Origin: Gnetum montanum
Taxonomy: Eukaryota > Streptophyta > Gnetopsida > Gnetales > Gnetaceae
Assembly (NCBI GenBank): GCA_015680685.1
Contig: MNCI01027012.1
Location: 452,288-516,287, forward strand
DNA length: 64,000 nucleotides
Reading direction: 5' to 3'
Part shown: one piece after another, positions 1 through 9,561 of the stretch
Layout: each line of letters opens with the position of its first letter
Position numbering within the stretch: position 1 is the first letter of the stretch
Program-made: the position numbers and the translations under genes
Notes under the pieces: generated by a model
What the model was told of the DNA's origin: nothing
The model's input: the letters and a program-made list of their open reading frames with translations, nothing else
Database searches by the model: none

Positions 1-705
1 ATTCTGACGAAACAAAGGAGAGAATGGGAAGCGAGAAGGGCCTTAGTTAGAGGGAACACTTTGGTTCCATAACCAGTGCTTGTAGCCCAAATTTTATTTC
101 GTCTAAGGGGTGTGCTTTGAATCCTCACTTTTGCTTTTTTGTTCTCTTTTTTTTTGTTTTGTGTTTTTATGTGTGGGGACCACACCATGCAAAGACTTCT
201 TATTTTTATTGTCTCAGCTTCCGATTATTGGGTAACATCGAAACGGCAAGAAAACCCAAGAAGAAAACATCCAAGCACCCAAGTGAATGACCAACACAAA
301 AACATCAAGTTCCTTTGAAGTCACACCCTTTGCAATCCTTGAGTCCTTCCTTAGTTGGAGAAATGCCCAATCACTTGTTCATTGAAGTTCTTATTAAAAA
401 GGAACTATACATTTCAAAGCCAAGGGAAACCATAGACTTGATGGATGGATGGATGAAGTGATCTCATTACCTGCCATATCAAAAGAACACACCTTAGTAT
501 CAACAATGTAACTTAAAGGTAAAAACCAAACATTAGCAATCAATGAAAAACAGTTCATCCCATCGGCCCGAACACTTATTGGATGGTGAACTTACATGAT
601 GGATGAGACACACACACACAAAATGGAAAAATTATAACGATGTTGTAAAAAAAAAAACAAGAAAATTTAAAGAAATTTGTAAAACAAAAATGTGTAAANA
701 TAATT
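1..705 (-). repeat. 3' non-coding spacer of Athila/Tat-like element 1
   Basis: This stretch has no coding frame of its own. It matches 47960-48880 of the complete element further right: both carry the phrase 'ccttagttagagggga' early on, then 'ctaaggggtgtgctttgaat', then 'accacaccatgcaaagac'. In the complete element this segment lies between integrase and the 3' LTR, so here it is the 3' spacer of a minus-strand element whose 3' LTR lies left of the window. It includes a short (CA)n run near 606-618. A single undetermined base is at 699, almost exactly where the spacer meets the protease fragment. Confidence 0.75.
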
Positions 706-1238
706 GGGAAGTCCCCTTCGTTGTTGTTAACATCGATCACTAGGAAATCCGCTTGCTGGGACCAACCACACACAGTGGTAATAACGTCCTCCACTAATCC
801 CAAGGGAATAGTGATGGACTGGTCTGCCAGCTCTAGTTGGATGTTGCTCTTCTTAAGTTGGGGCAGGTTCCAGGCATGGTACATCTTCTGCGAAATTAAG
901 TTGACTCCGGAACCTGAGTTAAGAAGAGCCTGATGTGGTGCATTCCCAGTGATCTGCAAATAAATAAAGGGACTCCCAGGATCAGTTAGTTTCCTAGGAA
1001 GGTGGCCTACCTTGATCCAGTCAGTTACGGTATGTGTTAACATAACCATATGCATTACACTCCTTTGGACTGAAGGGTGCTCCGAAGCGTTAGTAGTTAG
1101 AGGCCTATCCATGTACCCATCTGCTTGTTGTTGCGAGAGTTTGTCTGGGCTCTTAGTTTTGAAAAAGGATATCTTTTTTGTACAGCTATCACCAGAACTA
1201 GTACCCGGTTGGATATTTACAGCTCTCGCAGCGTGACG
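706..1238 (-). pseudogene. Retropepsin-type aspartic protease fragment, element 1
   Basis: This is the start of pol. A retropepsin normally cuts the Gag-Pol polyprotein of an LTR retrotransposon inside the particle. The fragment shows the protease entry motif as ALLNSGSGVNLIS, followed by a QLELADQSI stretch and the PLGLVEDV turn typical of Athila/Tat proteases. The catalytic Asp of D-S/T-G is replaced by Asn, so the enzyme should be inactive. The frame is the same as that of the upstream gag and is separated from it only by one TAG at 1239-1241. It stays open until about 706, where it drops abruptly into 3' spacer sequence, so the end of protease and all of RT, RNase H and integrase are absent. 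Homologous protease regions lie at 27814-28480 and 52100-52690. Confidence 0.8.
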
Positions 1239-3557
1239 CTACTGCGGTTGGGTAGGCAATTCCCCTTGCATTGTTGGAGTAGGAGGTGTTATGGGAACTA
1301 CTTGAGGAAGAGGTGCGGGTGGAGTTAGAGGATGGAAGGAATGTGGGATGTCTCCCGGAGGAGAAGGAGTCCTTCTGAAGTACTCCCGAGCGTAGTAGTG
1401 ACGTTGTGGAGTAGTGTGACCCATAGCGTCACCTGGAGAAACTGGCTGCTGCACATAATAACCATAAGGATCAGGCTGCCGGTAAGGGTATTGATGTGTT
1501 GGTGGTGGCATCCCCCATGACTGTGGGTATTGCCACTGCTGATGTTGTCCAATGGGCTGTGGAGGCGTTCCACTTGGATAATACGTCAAGGGTTGGTGGA
1601 ACTGCCTTGGGTTACCTTGTGGATAAGGTAACCTTCGGGGTGTTTGCCGTTGATTAAGTCTTGGATTTAATGCATACACCCCAGACTCCTGCAGATGTGA
1701 GATAATTGGACAACATCCCTTAGGATGGTCATAGTAGCAGACCTCACATCCACCATCATTGTCTGAATCAGAATTTTCAGCCTCATCGGAGTTAGAGATT
1801 TTTCCCTTACCCTTGTTATGTGCAGGGTTAAAGTTTCTCCGCATGTTTTTGCCTTTATCACTACTTTGCTCATCCTTAGACTCCTCTACAATTTTCAAAA
1901 CTGTTTCTATTCGTGAGTCTAAGGAATCCCACATTTGGTCTACCTTAGCCGATACCTCCGTTGTTAACTTTTGGATCGGCACGGTTTTCCTGTTCACCAA
2001 CTCTTCGAGTGGTGACTCATCCTCCTCATCACAGAATTTCACTCCCTTCTTGCGAAGGGAGGGATCGCGGTTGTATTCCTCCGCACTTTCTCTTTTCCGT
2101 AGCTCACCCTCTTCTTGTGCTACTTGTTCCAACAATACTTCAACTTCATGGGCTCTTAATTGGGAGAGTCTCCCTTGGGCGTAAGTCCCAAGAGTTCTTC
2201 TCGTTTCATTTCGTAGCCCATCCACGAGGTGGCGAAGTTGATCCCGTTTAGCGTACCCATGGCCCGGGCAACGATGTAGCAATGTGTAGTAACGGGCCAT
2301 GGCAGCATCCAAGGATTCATGAGCTCCTTGTTTCCAGCCTTGGATCTGCTTACGCAAGTTAGACACTCTGGAGTACGTTTGATATTTGTTGTTGAACAAT
2401 TCAAGCATCGTACTCCACCTCCTGATGGTTTCCGGTTCTAAGGACCGGTACCAGCTTTCTGCTTCTTTAGTGAGTGTCCTTGGGAACAACTTGAGTTTCT
2501 GCCACTCATTGTCTATGTTCTGCAAGGCACAGGCATCGTGGAATGCCTGTAAATGATGTTGAGGATCAGCGTTGTATCCCCCTTCAAAACGTGGGATATT
2601 ATTTATATCCAAACGCTTGATCCTACTGTCTTTCAAATGCCTTGTGGGAATCCTAACTGCCTCTCTAATGTCAAGCATACTTCGGGTTGCGAATAGGGGT
2701 TCGTCATGATCATCTCTTTCATGACGTCTGTGATGTCTACGTTGTGGTTCCCTATTCTCCCTACGTCCTTGCCCTTGTCCTAACTCCTCTCGACCTTCTT
2801 GTCGAGGCATTTCATCTCTTCTACCTTTACTTTCCGCGTTATGCTCATGGTGGCTGCGCCCAGATGTGGAAGGAGAGGGTGAATGATGTGATGAAGGGGA
2901 AGAAGAAGGGGATCCATCACCATGGTGATGTTTCTTGCCTTCTCTTCGGCTGCTTCGGCCCCGATCGTTGTGACGATCAACGAGTCCGTCATTAGTGCGA
3001 GTGATTGTTCCTGCCGTGAACAGCTGGTGCTCACGGGGATCAGAGCCTGGAATATGTATCGTTGATCTAAGGCCCTGATGCCTAACCTCTTCACTAGAGT
3101 GAGGAGGAGGAACATCATTTTCTAAGAAACCCATCATGAGGGGTTCCTCTTCTCCTATTTCACTAATGATGTGGGGAATCTTGCCCTTCAATAGTGAATG
3201 TTGGCTCTCTTGCCTTACGTCCCGAATACGTTGGGCATTTGTGGGATGATAATCCCTTGTGTCATAATCATCCAAATCATATTCAGCAAGCAGCTCATGC
3301 ATGCCATACTGTACCAAAGCACGGGAAAGCATGTTGGAAGTAGATCGATCTGGGGGTAACACGATGTTACCTTGCATGTCTCTCCATCGCAGTTGCTCAT
3401 CTTGATGAAAAAGAAAGGTAAAATCTGGCACATACTCATCGGGATAAGTATATGTGACTTTGGATTGTTGAGGACATGGTTGATTTCGGTTATGCGTATG
3501 ATCCTGACTTTCTCCTGTATTGTCCTTAGGTGAGTTGATTGCATGAGAAGATGCCAT
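1239..3557 (-). CDS. gag: Gag polyprotein of Athila/Tat-like Ty3/gypsy retrotransposon (element 1)
   Basis: This 772-residue open frame is by far the best preserved retrotransposon reading frame in the window. Gag forms the virus-like particle that packages element RNA. Residues about 1-190 are conserved with the other copies (for example WRDMQGNIVLPPD). Residues about 195-290 are a disordered stretch rich in Arg, His and Ser. Residues about 310-480 are a Retrotrans_gag capsid domain, with FEGGYNADPQHHLQAFHDAC, LFPRTLTKEAESWYRSLEP and YQTYSRVSNLRKQIQGWKQ. A single zinc knuckle follows, CEVCYYDHPKGCCP, of C-x2-C-x3-H-x4-C spacing. The tail is rich in Pro, Gln and Tyr. The start ATG at 3557 lies about 125 nt downstream of the tRNA-Asp-type primer site, as expected for a gypsy leader. 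A TAG ends the frame, yet the same frame continues open into protease. Confidence 0.9.
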   Translation of the reverse strand: MASSHAINSPKDNTGESQDHTHNRNQPCPQQSKVTYTYPDEYVPDFTFLFHQDEQLRWRDMQGNIVLPPDRSTSNMLSRALVQYGMHELLAEYDLDDYDTRDYHPTNAQRIRDVRQESQHSLLKGKIPHIISEIGEEEPLMMGFLENDVPPPHSSEEVRHQGLRSTIHIPGSDPREHQLFTAGTITRTNDGLVDRHNDRGRSSRREGKKHHHGDGSPSSSPSSHHSPSPSTSGRSHHEHNAESKGRRDEMPRQEGREELGQGQGRRENREPQRRHHRRHERDDHDEPLFATRSMLDIREAVRIPTRHLKDSRIKRLDINNIPRFEGGYNADPQHHLQAFHDACALQNIDNEWQKLKLFPRTLTKEAESWYRSLEPETIRRWSTMLELFNNKYQTYSRVSNLRKQIQGWKQGAHESLDAAMARYYTLLHRCPGHGYAKRDQLRHLVDGLRNETRRTLGTYAQGRLSQLRAHEVEVLLEQVAQEEGELRKRESAEEYNRDPSLRKKGVKFCDEEDESPLEELVNRKTVPIQKLTTEVSAKVDQMWDSLDSRIETVLKIVEESKDEQSSDKGKNMRRNFNPAHNKGKGKISNSDEAENSDSDNDGGCEVCYYDHPKGCCPIISHLQESGVYALNPRLNQRQTPRRLPYPQGNPRQFHQPLTYYPSGTPPQPIGQHQQWQYPQSWGMPPPTHQYPYRQPDPYGYYVQQPVSPGDAMGHTTPQRHYYAREYFRRTPSPPGDIPHSFHPLTPPAPLPQVVPITPPTPTMQGELPTQPQ

Positions 3558-3683
3558 TTCTTATGGTGTGCTAACTTCCACCGTTATTTTTGTTCTGAAT
3601 TAACTGATTAACCCTAAGGTTCGTTTTAAGCTCACAACGATGTGAGTGATATCCATTATGTTTAATTGGTGAAAAAACACTTA

Positions 3684-3702
3684 GTCCCCGGCAACAGCGC
3701 CA
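3684..3702 (-). promoter_or_regulatory. Primer binding site, tRNA-Asp type (element 1)
   Basis: Read on the minus strand this is TGGCGCTGTTGCCGGGGAC. It closely matches the site complementary to the 3' end of plant tRNA-Asp that is known from Athila-like elements (TGGCGCCGTTGCCGGGGA). It lies one base inside the LTR end and fixes the orientation of element 1 as minus. Confidence 0.85.
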
Positions 3703-3703
3703 A

Positions 3704-4547
3704 TGATGAGTGGCGAGGTACCCCTACACTCAACCATACGAATACGAACGTGCACGCGCGATCCGGTCGAACTCCGCAGACTAAATGCCTTAACACCACA
3801 AGAAACACTTGGGGTTAATCGTTCGTTGTCTTCCCAGGCTTTCTTGTAAGTGTCACGGTGTATGGTTAAGCAAGTCTGAGGTATGTGATTTTTTTTGGTA
3901 TTTTTCGATTTATCTTCTACGCTATCAGGGGAAAGGGTTGAGAAACTAACTAACTCTAACTAATGTCCTAAGTCTAAATTAACTAGCGTCAGCATCCGTT
4001 CCCACTTACCGGACACACCCTAAACTATGCAACTGTGGCTTACCAAACGCTAATCATTACTGGGATCGCCACACGTAATGCAAGTGCTCGAAGTGATCGT
4101 ACTGAGGCACCTATTTAGCTTAAGTGTGATAAGCAGCCGATTCCTTGACTAGCCGTACACGTCCGTAGACGCTCGTAATCAAGTCGTACTTGAACACACT
4201 AGGAAAGTAGTAAATAAATAACAATAAATGAAACCATGTGCTACAAGTTTTATCCAATCAAGTTCATCTTTATTGCCGTACACAACTTGGGTTCAGGTTA
4301 CAAGCTACTCGAATAAAGAGCCGTTCACTCTAGGACTCCTACTGCGGGCACATGGGAAAAATTCTAACTCTGGAGTGATCAATCTGCCAGAGCTTCGCTA
4401 CTTCTAGCCAGGATTGGGAAATGAAGGGAGTGCCACCTCTTATTTATAGATATGGCGGCGGGACGCGATATCGCGTACGCGATATCGCATGGGATGCGAT
4501 ATCGCGACGGCCGCGATATCGCGGCACATGCAGGTCGTGTCTCATCA
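3704..4547 (-). repeat. 5' LTR of element 1 (about 844 bp)
   Basis: On the plus strand it begins TGATGAG next to the primer site and ends CTCATCA, so read on the minus strand it starts TGATGAG and ends CTCATCA, with the usual TG...CA ends. The same LTR type recurs at 16296-17158, 30981-31907, 55273-56092 and 63716-64000, and in plus orientation at 9562-10624. The U5/R part contains the phrase 'caagtgctcgaagtg' shared by several copies. U3 carries a TATA box and a palindrome cluster. The flank to its right is a helicase gene tail, so the insertion target can be read directly. Confidence 0.85.
4439..4522 (-). promoter_or_regulatory. LTR promoter: TATA box plus four GCGATATCGC palindromes
   Basis: On the minus strand the sequence CTATAAATAAGAGG (about 4437-4450) is a good plant TATA box. 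Just upstream of it in U3 the perfect 10-bp palindrome GCGATATCGC occurs four times, at 4465-4474, 4479-4488, 4496-4505 and 4513-4522, with spacings of 14 to 17 bp. Other LTRs have a different palindrome at the same place. I infer a cluster of transcription-factor sites; no known factor is identified. Confidence 0.65.
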
Positions 4548-4549
4548 AT

Positions 4550-4855
4550 GGTAATCCTCATCATGTGCCAATTATACTTGTGGTTTGAGGAGTATCTCGT
4601 CAATTACCGTTATGATTGGCATGGGCCATGACTATTCAGAAATCTCAAGGAATGATACAAGATATAGCTACTATTGACATTAGTTCAAGAGAAGTTACAG
4701 GTTTAATGTTTGTTGCATTATCTAGAGTCAAGAACATTGATTCTTTAAAGATTCATCCTCCTTTCTTTGTGCAAAGATATAGAAAGATTTCAGATGTTAA
4801 ACCTTTCCAAAGTAGAATTGCACAGAAAGTTTGTTTTGCTCAATTAGAGGATTAG
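4550..4855 (+). pseudogene. Pif1/Helitron-type helicase C-terminal fragment
   Basis: The last about 80 codons are open and end in a TAG at 4853-4855. They show LAWAMTIQKSQGM, which fits helicase motif V, and GLMFVALSRVKN, which fits motif VI of superfamily 1 Pif1-like helicases, the kind carried by Helitron Rep-helicase proteins and by plant PIF1 families. Upstream the similarity (VPI, then RQLPL) continues through two in-frame stops right up to the LTR end at 4547. The rest of the helicase is absent. The simplest reading is that element 1 inserted into an already decaying helicase gene or Helitron, whose 5' part would then lie left of the window. A Helitron origin is plausible, but no Helitron end was found. 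Confidence 0.8.
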
Positions 4856-5326
4856 GCATATTAAGTTCATAGTTATCATTGTATTTTTCCTTTTTTGCAA
4901 TCCTATTATATAGCTCTATAATTTTTGTTACAATAATTGTGCAATGTATTCCTTCATCAACATATACGAAATATATAAACTTTTATTTTAATCGATTTAT
5001 GTTTACTAGTATATATTATTTAGAATGCAAATAGTGATGATAACTTAAGAAATAAAAAAGAAATAATTAAATTCTACTCATAGCCTATGAAATCACTCCA
5101 CTACCTTAGATATATATATATATATATATATATATCAATTGGTCAAGATGATTTTTTTTAAAAAATGATGCAATCAAATCAAAAATTTACAATGTGTCCA
5201 AGCTAAGGAGTTGCACAGAACAAAACATCGTAATATTATCGTGAAGATGCTTACAAACTCAAATGTGAGACATTTTGGTAAATCCTTAACACTTTTAATA
5301 ATTTGCATACTACAAAATTCAAGAAT
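4856..5326. other. Non-coding AT-rich spacer with (TA)n run
   Basis: No coding or transposon signal was recognised. A dinucleotide (TA)n tract of about 25 bp lies at 5111-5135. The region is 3' flanking sequence of the SUN-domain gene on the minus strand and may hold its 3' untranslated region, but no polyadenylation signal can be singled out among the many AT-rich words. Confidence 0.6.
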
Positions 5327-5611
5327 CTATGATTGTGTTATTGAAGGTTTTAGCTTTGGGTCTAACCCATGAACCCGCAGTCTATATATGCAAGTATGTG
5401 AAACACTTCCATGATTTGATAGCACGTGCAATTTTATCATGTTAACAAGATTTCTAGTTCTTTTAGATGGAATATTAAATGTTTGTACACTACTTTTCTC
5501 TAAATCATAACTAAATTCTCCTAACACAGAAATATGAGGGGACTCCTCTTTATCATTCCATCCAAGTATATGAAAGTCTTTTGGAGCACTCGATCGATCA
5601 AAGAAAATACT
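5327..5611 (-). CDS. SUN: SUN gene exon 3: C-terminal half of the SUN domain
   Basis: Ninety-four codons and a TAG stop. The exon opens with SIFFDRSSAPKDFHILGW, continues with GEFSYDLEKSSVQTFNI, and ends with SNHGSVSHTCIYRLRVHG plus a short polar tail. These are signature strings of the SUN domain. The HTCIYR cysteine, one partner of the internal disulfide in studied SUN domains, is kept. The acceptor TTTATAG|AGT at 5612 continues the frame of exon 2 (…EHVAK|SIFF…) in phase 0. No stop or frameshift is present, in contrast to exon 1. Similarity to the family is strong, so decay here is recent or constraint was kept for a long time. Confidence 0.9.
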   Translation of the reverse strand, partial: SIFFDRSSAPKDFHILGWNDKEESPHISVLGEFSYDLEKSSVQTFNIPSKRTRNLVNMIKLHVLSNHGSVSHTCIYRLRVHGLDPKLKPSITQS

Positions 5612-6753
5612 CTATAAAAGAGCCATCCAAAAATGTTAGTCCATAGTAAACACACTAAAGGTCTCATATACAATGAATGCATAAGAATATTTAAATCAAG
5701 TAAAAAAATGTTTGTTAATAATGGTAAAATAAAAAAAAAATTATTGAGTTTTTTTAAAGTTGGACCAATACATATGTTGTTCATTCGAATGCTTTCTTAT
5801 TTATTCTTTTCAACTTATTTAATTCTTCAAATATATGAAACATCATAGGTTGATTGTAGCCTTAAAATTCATCACCATAACATTTAGGAAAATTTTATTT
5901 TTAAAGATCATGTTATTTATGTGAAAAATAAACAATATGACGTAATTAGGTTTCCTTTATGACTTCCTTTTTCTAAACAGGAGATTTTAAATCCTTGAAG
6001 TGTTGGATCTTTAGAAAGAACTCAAAGAGCAGATGCTTCTGCTTAAAAAATATCCAATTATCTTTACAACAAAGCATGGAGAAAGTTTCAAAATACATGG
6101 AAGAAGAAATCTTAGAATATCAAAACATTATAAAGTAAAAGCAATAAAAGTTCTGCTGTTTGAAGCAAAGGGAATTATATGTAGTTACAGTTACACATAA
6201 AGAAAGCATTCATAATATTTTAATTCCATGTATGATAGCATCAATAAGGTCAAAGTCTAGACTAACGACCCTATTGGCACTTTTAAAAATAGAAAACAAA
6301 TGGTTATATCTTCATGTTTGAACACTTTGAACTTTTAATAGGTTAAAAGAAACATTTCATGAGTAATTTGCAAAATGAATGGTCACTTTGACGATAGAAC
6401 GATTTTGTGCATTGTTGTGATTTGTTGCTTTTCAAAGGAGTTATAGTATGTTGTTTCTATGATCCAAACTTCTTTGAAAGCTAACTATGCCATGGTACTA
6501 GCAACCATTGTAAAAGTTCTTTATGGAGGCATGGTATTCACTAAATAAGTTAAATAAAATTTAGAATCAAAATTATTTCATGATCAATTCAGATGCAACA
6601 AGATTCACTACTAATCAAGACTTATAGATGATGGAAAAATCAAGAAAATCAACTTTCTTCTGTGAAATAAAACAAAGATGCTAAAACATGGTAGCAGTGA
6701 AATAATCACAATCTCAACAACAAAAGATAAATTAAAAGTTCTCAATGGTGTAC

Positions 6754-7344
6754 CTTTGCAACATGCTCTAATGTAACTGCATTGACGAAAATTGATGATC
6801 TAAGAGCAATATCTACAAAACCTTTACTGCCTTTCAGAGGCAAGCACTGTCTAGGCTCACCAAAACTTGGTTCCAACACTTTTGAGGCTTGAGGATGCAA
6901 GGCTCCACTCTTAACAACCCATGCAGACATGCTCCAAACTGATATTTTGGCAAGGTAAGGCTTTGAATGCCCGACAACTTTGCTTCCACCAGACCTAGCA
7001 GCAAAATCGATCATCCCCAATCCATCAGCAACATGACGTTCAATCTCTGATTCAATCAATTGCCTAGCCATAGCCCTCACATAATCCAAACTCAATGCAC
7101 TGCCATCTCCCACTGTAGCTCTGTCTTCAAACACTTCCTTCACAATAGTTTGCACATCATGTCTTGTTAGCATTTCAGATTCCTTTATCCTTTTCAAGAC
7201 CTCCTCAATCTTAGTGTTAGAGTCTTTCAATCTTTTTAATTTGGTGTATAATTTAGATGCATGATCTTTCATGCTTGCTTCAAGCTCCCTCTTCACATTG
7301 TCTACCTCCTTGTTAAACTTGACATTTAGCAACTCCATATGAAC
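6754..7344 (-). CDS. SUN: SUN gene exon 2: luminal coiled coil and N-terminal half of SUN domain
   Basis: One hundred and ninety-seven codons, open throughout. Residues about 1-95 (VHMELLNVKFNKEVD onwards) are rich in Lys, Glu and Leu and predicted coiled coil, the part that trimerises SUN proteins. ARQLIESEIERHVADGLGM is the helix just before the SUN domain. The domain then starts with FAARSGGSKVVGHSKPY and includes SFGEPRQCLPLKGSKGFVDI and AVTLEHVAK. The usual SFGEPGQC glycine is Arg here. The exon is bounded by TTTTAG|GTTCATATG on the 5' side and GCAAAG|GTACACC on the 3' side. The 1142-nt intron to exon 3 shows no recognisable insertion. Confidence 0.9.
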
Positions 7345-8225
7345 CTAAAAAATCCCAAAGTCCACATATAAGTCGCCAACACCTCCAATACTAATGCATG
7401 CCCAAGACCACGTAGAAATAACTGTGCCAGGTGAGAAAGTTAAAAGACAGATTGAAGATAAGTTCATCAAGTTAGAAGGTAGCACAGTATCAAAATAACA
7501 AAAAAAAAAACATTAACGCATATGCAAATGGTTGCCAAAAAGTTTTTGTCTCCATCATTTTTATTTTAGCAACTTAGAATTGACAAAGCAACTGATTTAA
7601 TGAAGAAATAAAGTAGCGATGGGAATTTGGGCATTAGCTCAGGGCTAGCTCCAAAAGCTTCCAAAAATAATTTCTTAAAAAATTAACTAACAATGTGCAA
7701 TATCATTCATTTATACTTTCTTAAAAAATTAACTAACAATGTGAAATATTGTTCATTTAGGATGTATTTCAATGGATTGGAAAATAGTAGAAACCTCCAA
7801 AAATATGCAAACTTCTATCTTTATGAATGGACGAATTACCACTCAGGATGGATTGATTAGCACTCATACTATGTATATTTCCTCTATAGAATAGATCTGG
7901 AGGGTCTAAGGATGCAATAAAAAATGAAAATCGGTTTCAGTTTCTTCAGCTAAAGAAAAGCCTATGTGCATATGAAGAACGTCTCACAACAAAATCTATA
8001 ATAAACCTTACAAAAACCCTAAGTAACATGTGAAAATATTTCCTATGGCAAATAGGTGACTTCCTATCAGTAGCATAACACTTGTACAAGATCCAGGTAA
8101 CAGTCTTAGTCGAAAACTTACAAATTCATCAGAATTTAGGAAATAACAATCACAACATAAGAACACAAAAATAATAACAATAAACATCATCATCATTATC
8201 ATTGAAAAAGGACGAAACTCGGAAC
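7345..8225 (-). other. Intron 1 of SUN gene, with a 48-bp tandem duplication
   Basis: The 881-nt intron has GT-AG ends and no coding content. At 7670-7765 a 48-bp unit starting 'ttcttaaaaaattaactaac' occurs twice in tandem with only a few differences. The right part (7980-8225) also belongs to the block that is duplicated at 10737-10980. Confidence 0.7.
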
Positions 8226-8908
8226 CTGCAACATATTGGTGGTTCTTTTAAACAAATGTTGTAGCTTCACAATCTGGCTCTCGGAGGCAACATCATCCAA
8301 GTTCATGTTTCCAGGATGATGATGATGAGAACGATGTTCAAAATCCAATCTAGACCATAGTCTAGAGAATCCAGCATTAACGGTCCATCCGAGGCTAAAG
8401 AGGAAGATCAAGAGAATGGATCATTTCAGAGAAACCCTAGCACCCCAGCATATCCAGTTGAGGCACGAGAACTTTCTAGAAACCACTATCGACAATGAAG
8501 GAGTCAATCACATCGGACTTCTGCTTCACAAATGCCCTTTATTATGCATGATCATTAGATTATGCTTATGATTCTAATTCTGATGATGAAGATTCTTCTT
8601 CTGCTACTGGTTATGGTCCTGGTCCTCCTCCTCCTGCTCCTGCTCCTCCTCTTTCTGACGATTATGTCTTCTATCCTTTTTCGTAATACAATGATGAATG
8701 GTGTTGTTGGCGTTGGTATCTTTATAGTTTCTCTACTAGCTCTGTCATCCTTGTCAACCGTTTCTGCCGCAGCGCTTCATTTGCTACCCAGGGTTTCGAT
8801 GCCATTGATGTTTGGGTTACTTCTGCTATTGTTGTTGTTGTTACTGTGCCTATGCGTGCCTCCTATAAAGTGTTGTAAAAGGGAAGGCGATGAGGAATGT
8901 AGTGCCTA
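8226..8908 (-). pseudogene. SUN: SUN gene exon 1, copy 1 (interrupted)
   Basis: The end of the exon is clear. A hydrophobic ILLIFLFSLGW segment, expected for the inner-membrane anchor, is followed by a His-rich run and ESQIVKLQHLFKRTTNMLQ, which leads into the exon 2 coiled coil through a CAG|GTTCC donor. The front is the N-terminal nucleoplasmic tail, rich in Asn, Ser, Lys and Arg. It carries an in-frame TGA just before the membrane segment, a TGA after an ETLGSK string where copy 2 has CAA, a shared TAG, and a frameshift relative to copy 2. Similarity to copy 2 stops at about 8908, so the first roughly ten codons are missing. Confidence 0.65.
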
Positions 8909-8909
8909 A

Positions 8910-9390
8910 GTTCAATATCTTTAAATACTACATCACACCGTAACTGTCATCACCTTAACCATTGCCATGATCGTAACCGTCATTGTAACCATAATTGACA
9001 TCATTTATAATAATAATAAATATTTATTATTACTGTAATCATAAGCATTTCCATTTATAATAATAATAAATATTCAGTATTACCCATTGTTTATAATAAT
9101 AAATATTCATTATTACCCATGTCAAGCCCTACATGTGAGGGAATATGAAGAGATGAATGGGGAGCCCAAGGGTTAGTGGGGCATCAATTGAATAGAGATT
9201 TGGCTCCCCTACAATGATTCTTTGGCTCCCTTGCATGTGGTGCATGCATGTGAGGAAATACAAAGAGACGAATGGGAAGCTTAGGGGTTAGGGGGCATTA
9301 ATTAAGTAGAGAATCAACTCCTCTGCACTCATTTTTTAGCTCCCATGCATGTGGCGCATGTGCGTGAGGTAATACAAACAGATCAAACTA
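8910..9390. repeat. Two small tandem-repeat blocks between the SUN exon 1 and an LTR
   Basis: At 9004-9120 an AT-rich unit 'ttataataataaatattcat' with 'tattaccca' occurs three times. At about 9131-9365 a unit of about 117 bp beginning 'catgtgaggaaatac' occurs twice plus a partial third, each unit containing 'tggctccc' or 'tagctccc' and ending 'catgtggcgcatg' or similar. No coding signal was seen. From 9391 to 9561 nothing was recognised. Confidence 0.65.
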
Positions 9391-9561
9391 AATTGGCATT
9401 GCAACATATATTTGTAATGCATATTCATTCATGGAGATATAAAAAATCACATTAAAAATGCATAAATAATTTTATTATTATATCGCAAGCTTTTGTATAT
9501 TGACATTATTGTTACAATGGACAAGATATGAATGATGCTATAACACCTCATTCATAATTAT

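Larger units (their letters stand above)
5327..8908 (-). pseudogene. SUN: SUN-domain (Sad1/UNC-84) nuclear-envelope gene, three recognisable exons, exon 1 damaged
   Basis: This is the only cellular gene in the window recognisable across several exons. SUN proteins sit in the inner nuclear membrane and bind KASH proteins across the perinuclear space. The exons run on the minus strand: exon 1 8226-8908, intron 7345-8225, exon 2 6754-7344, intron 5612-6753, exon 3 5327-5611. Each junction is GT-AG and in phase 0 (CAG|GTTCC, TTTTAG|GTT, AAG|GTACA, TATAG|AGT). Exons 2 and 3 are open and give the coiled coil and the whole SUN domain to its natural end. Exon 1 carries in-frame stops and lacks its first codons, and a second, also damaged exon 1 lies at 10981-11712. 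I call it a pseudogene, but an alternative undamaged first exon elsewhere cannot be excluded. Confidence 0.8.

Noticed and set aside
1759-2995. Several 90-140 codon frames on the plus strand under the element 1 gag
   Set aside because: Shadow frames of the conserved 772-codon gag on the minus strand.
5633-5848. 71-codon plus-strand frame
   Set aside because: Lies in intron 2 of the SUN gene on the opposite strand, AT-rich, no recognised motif.
7980-8202. Membrane-protein-like minus-strand frame, also seen at 10764-11045
   Set aside because: It covers the start of SUN intron 1 in both duplicate blocks and runs past the splice donor; conservation is due to the recent duplication.
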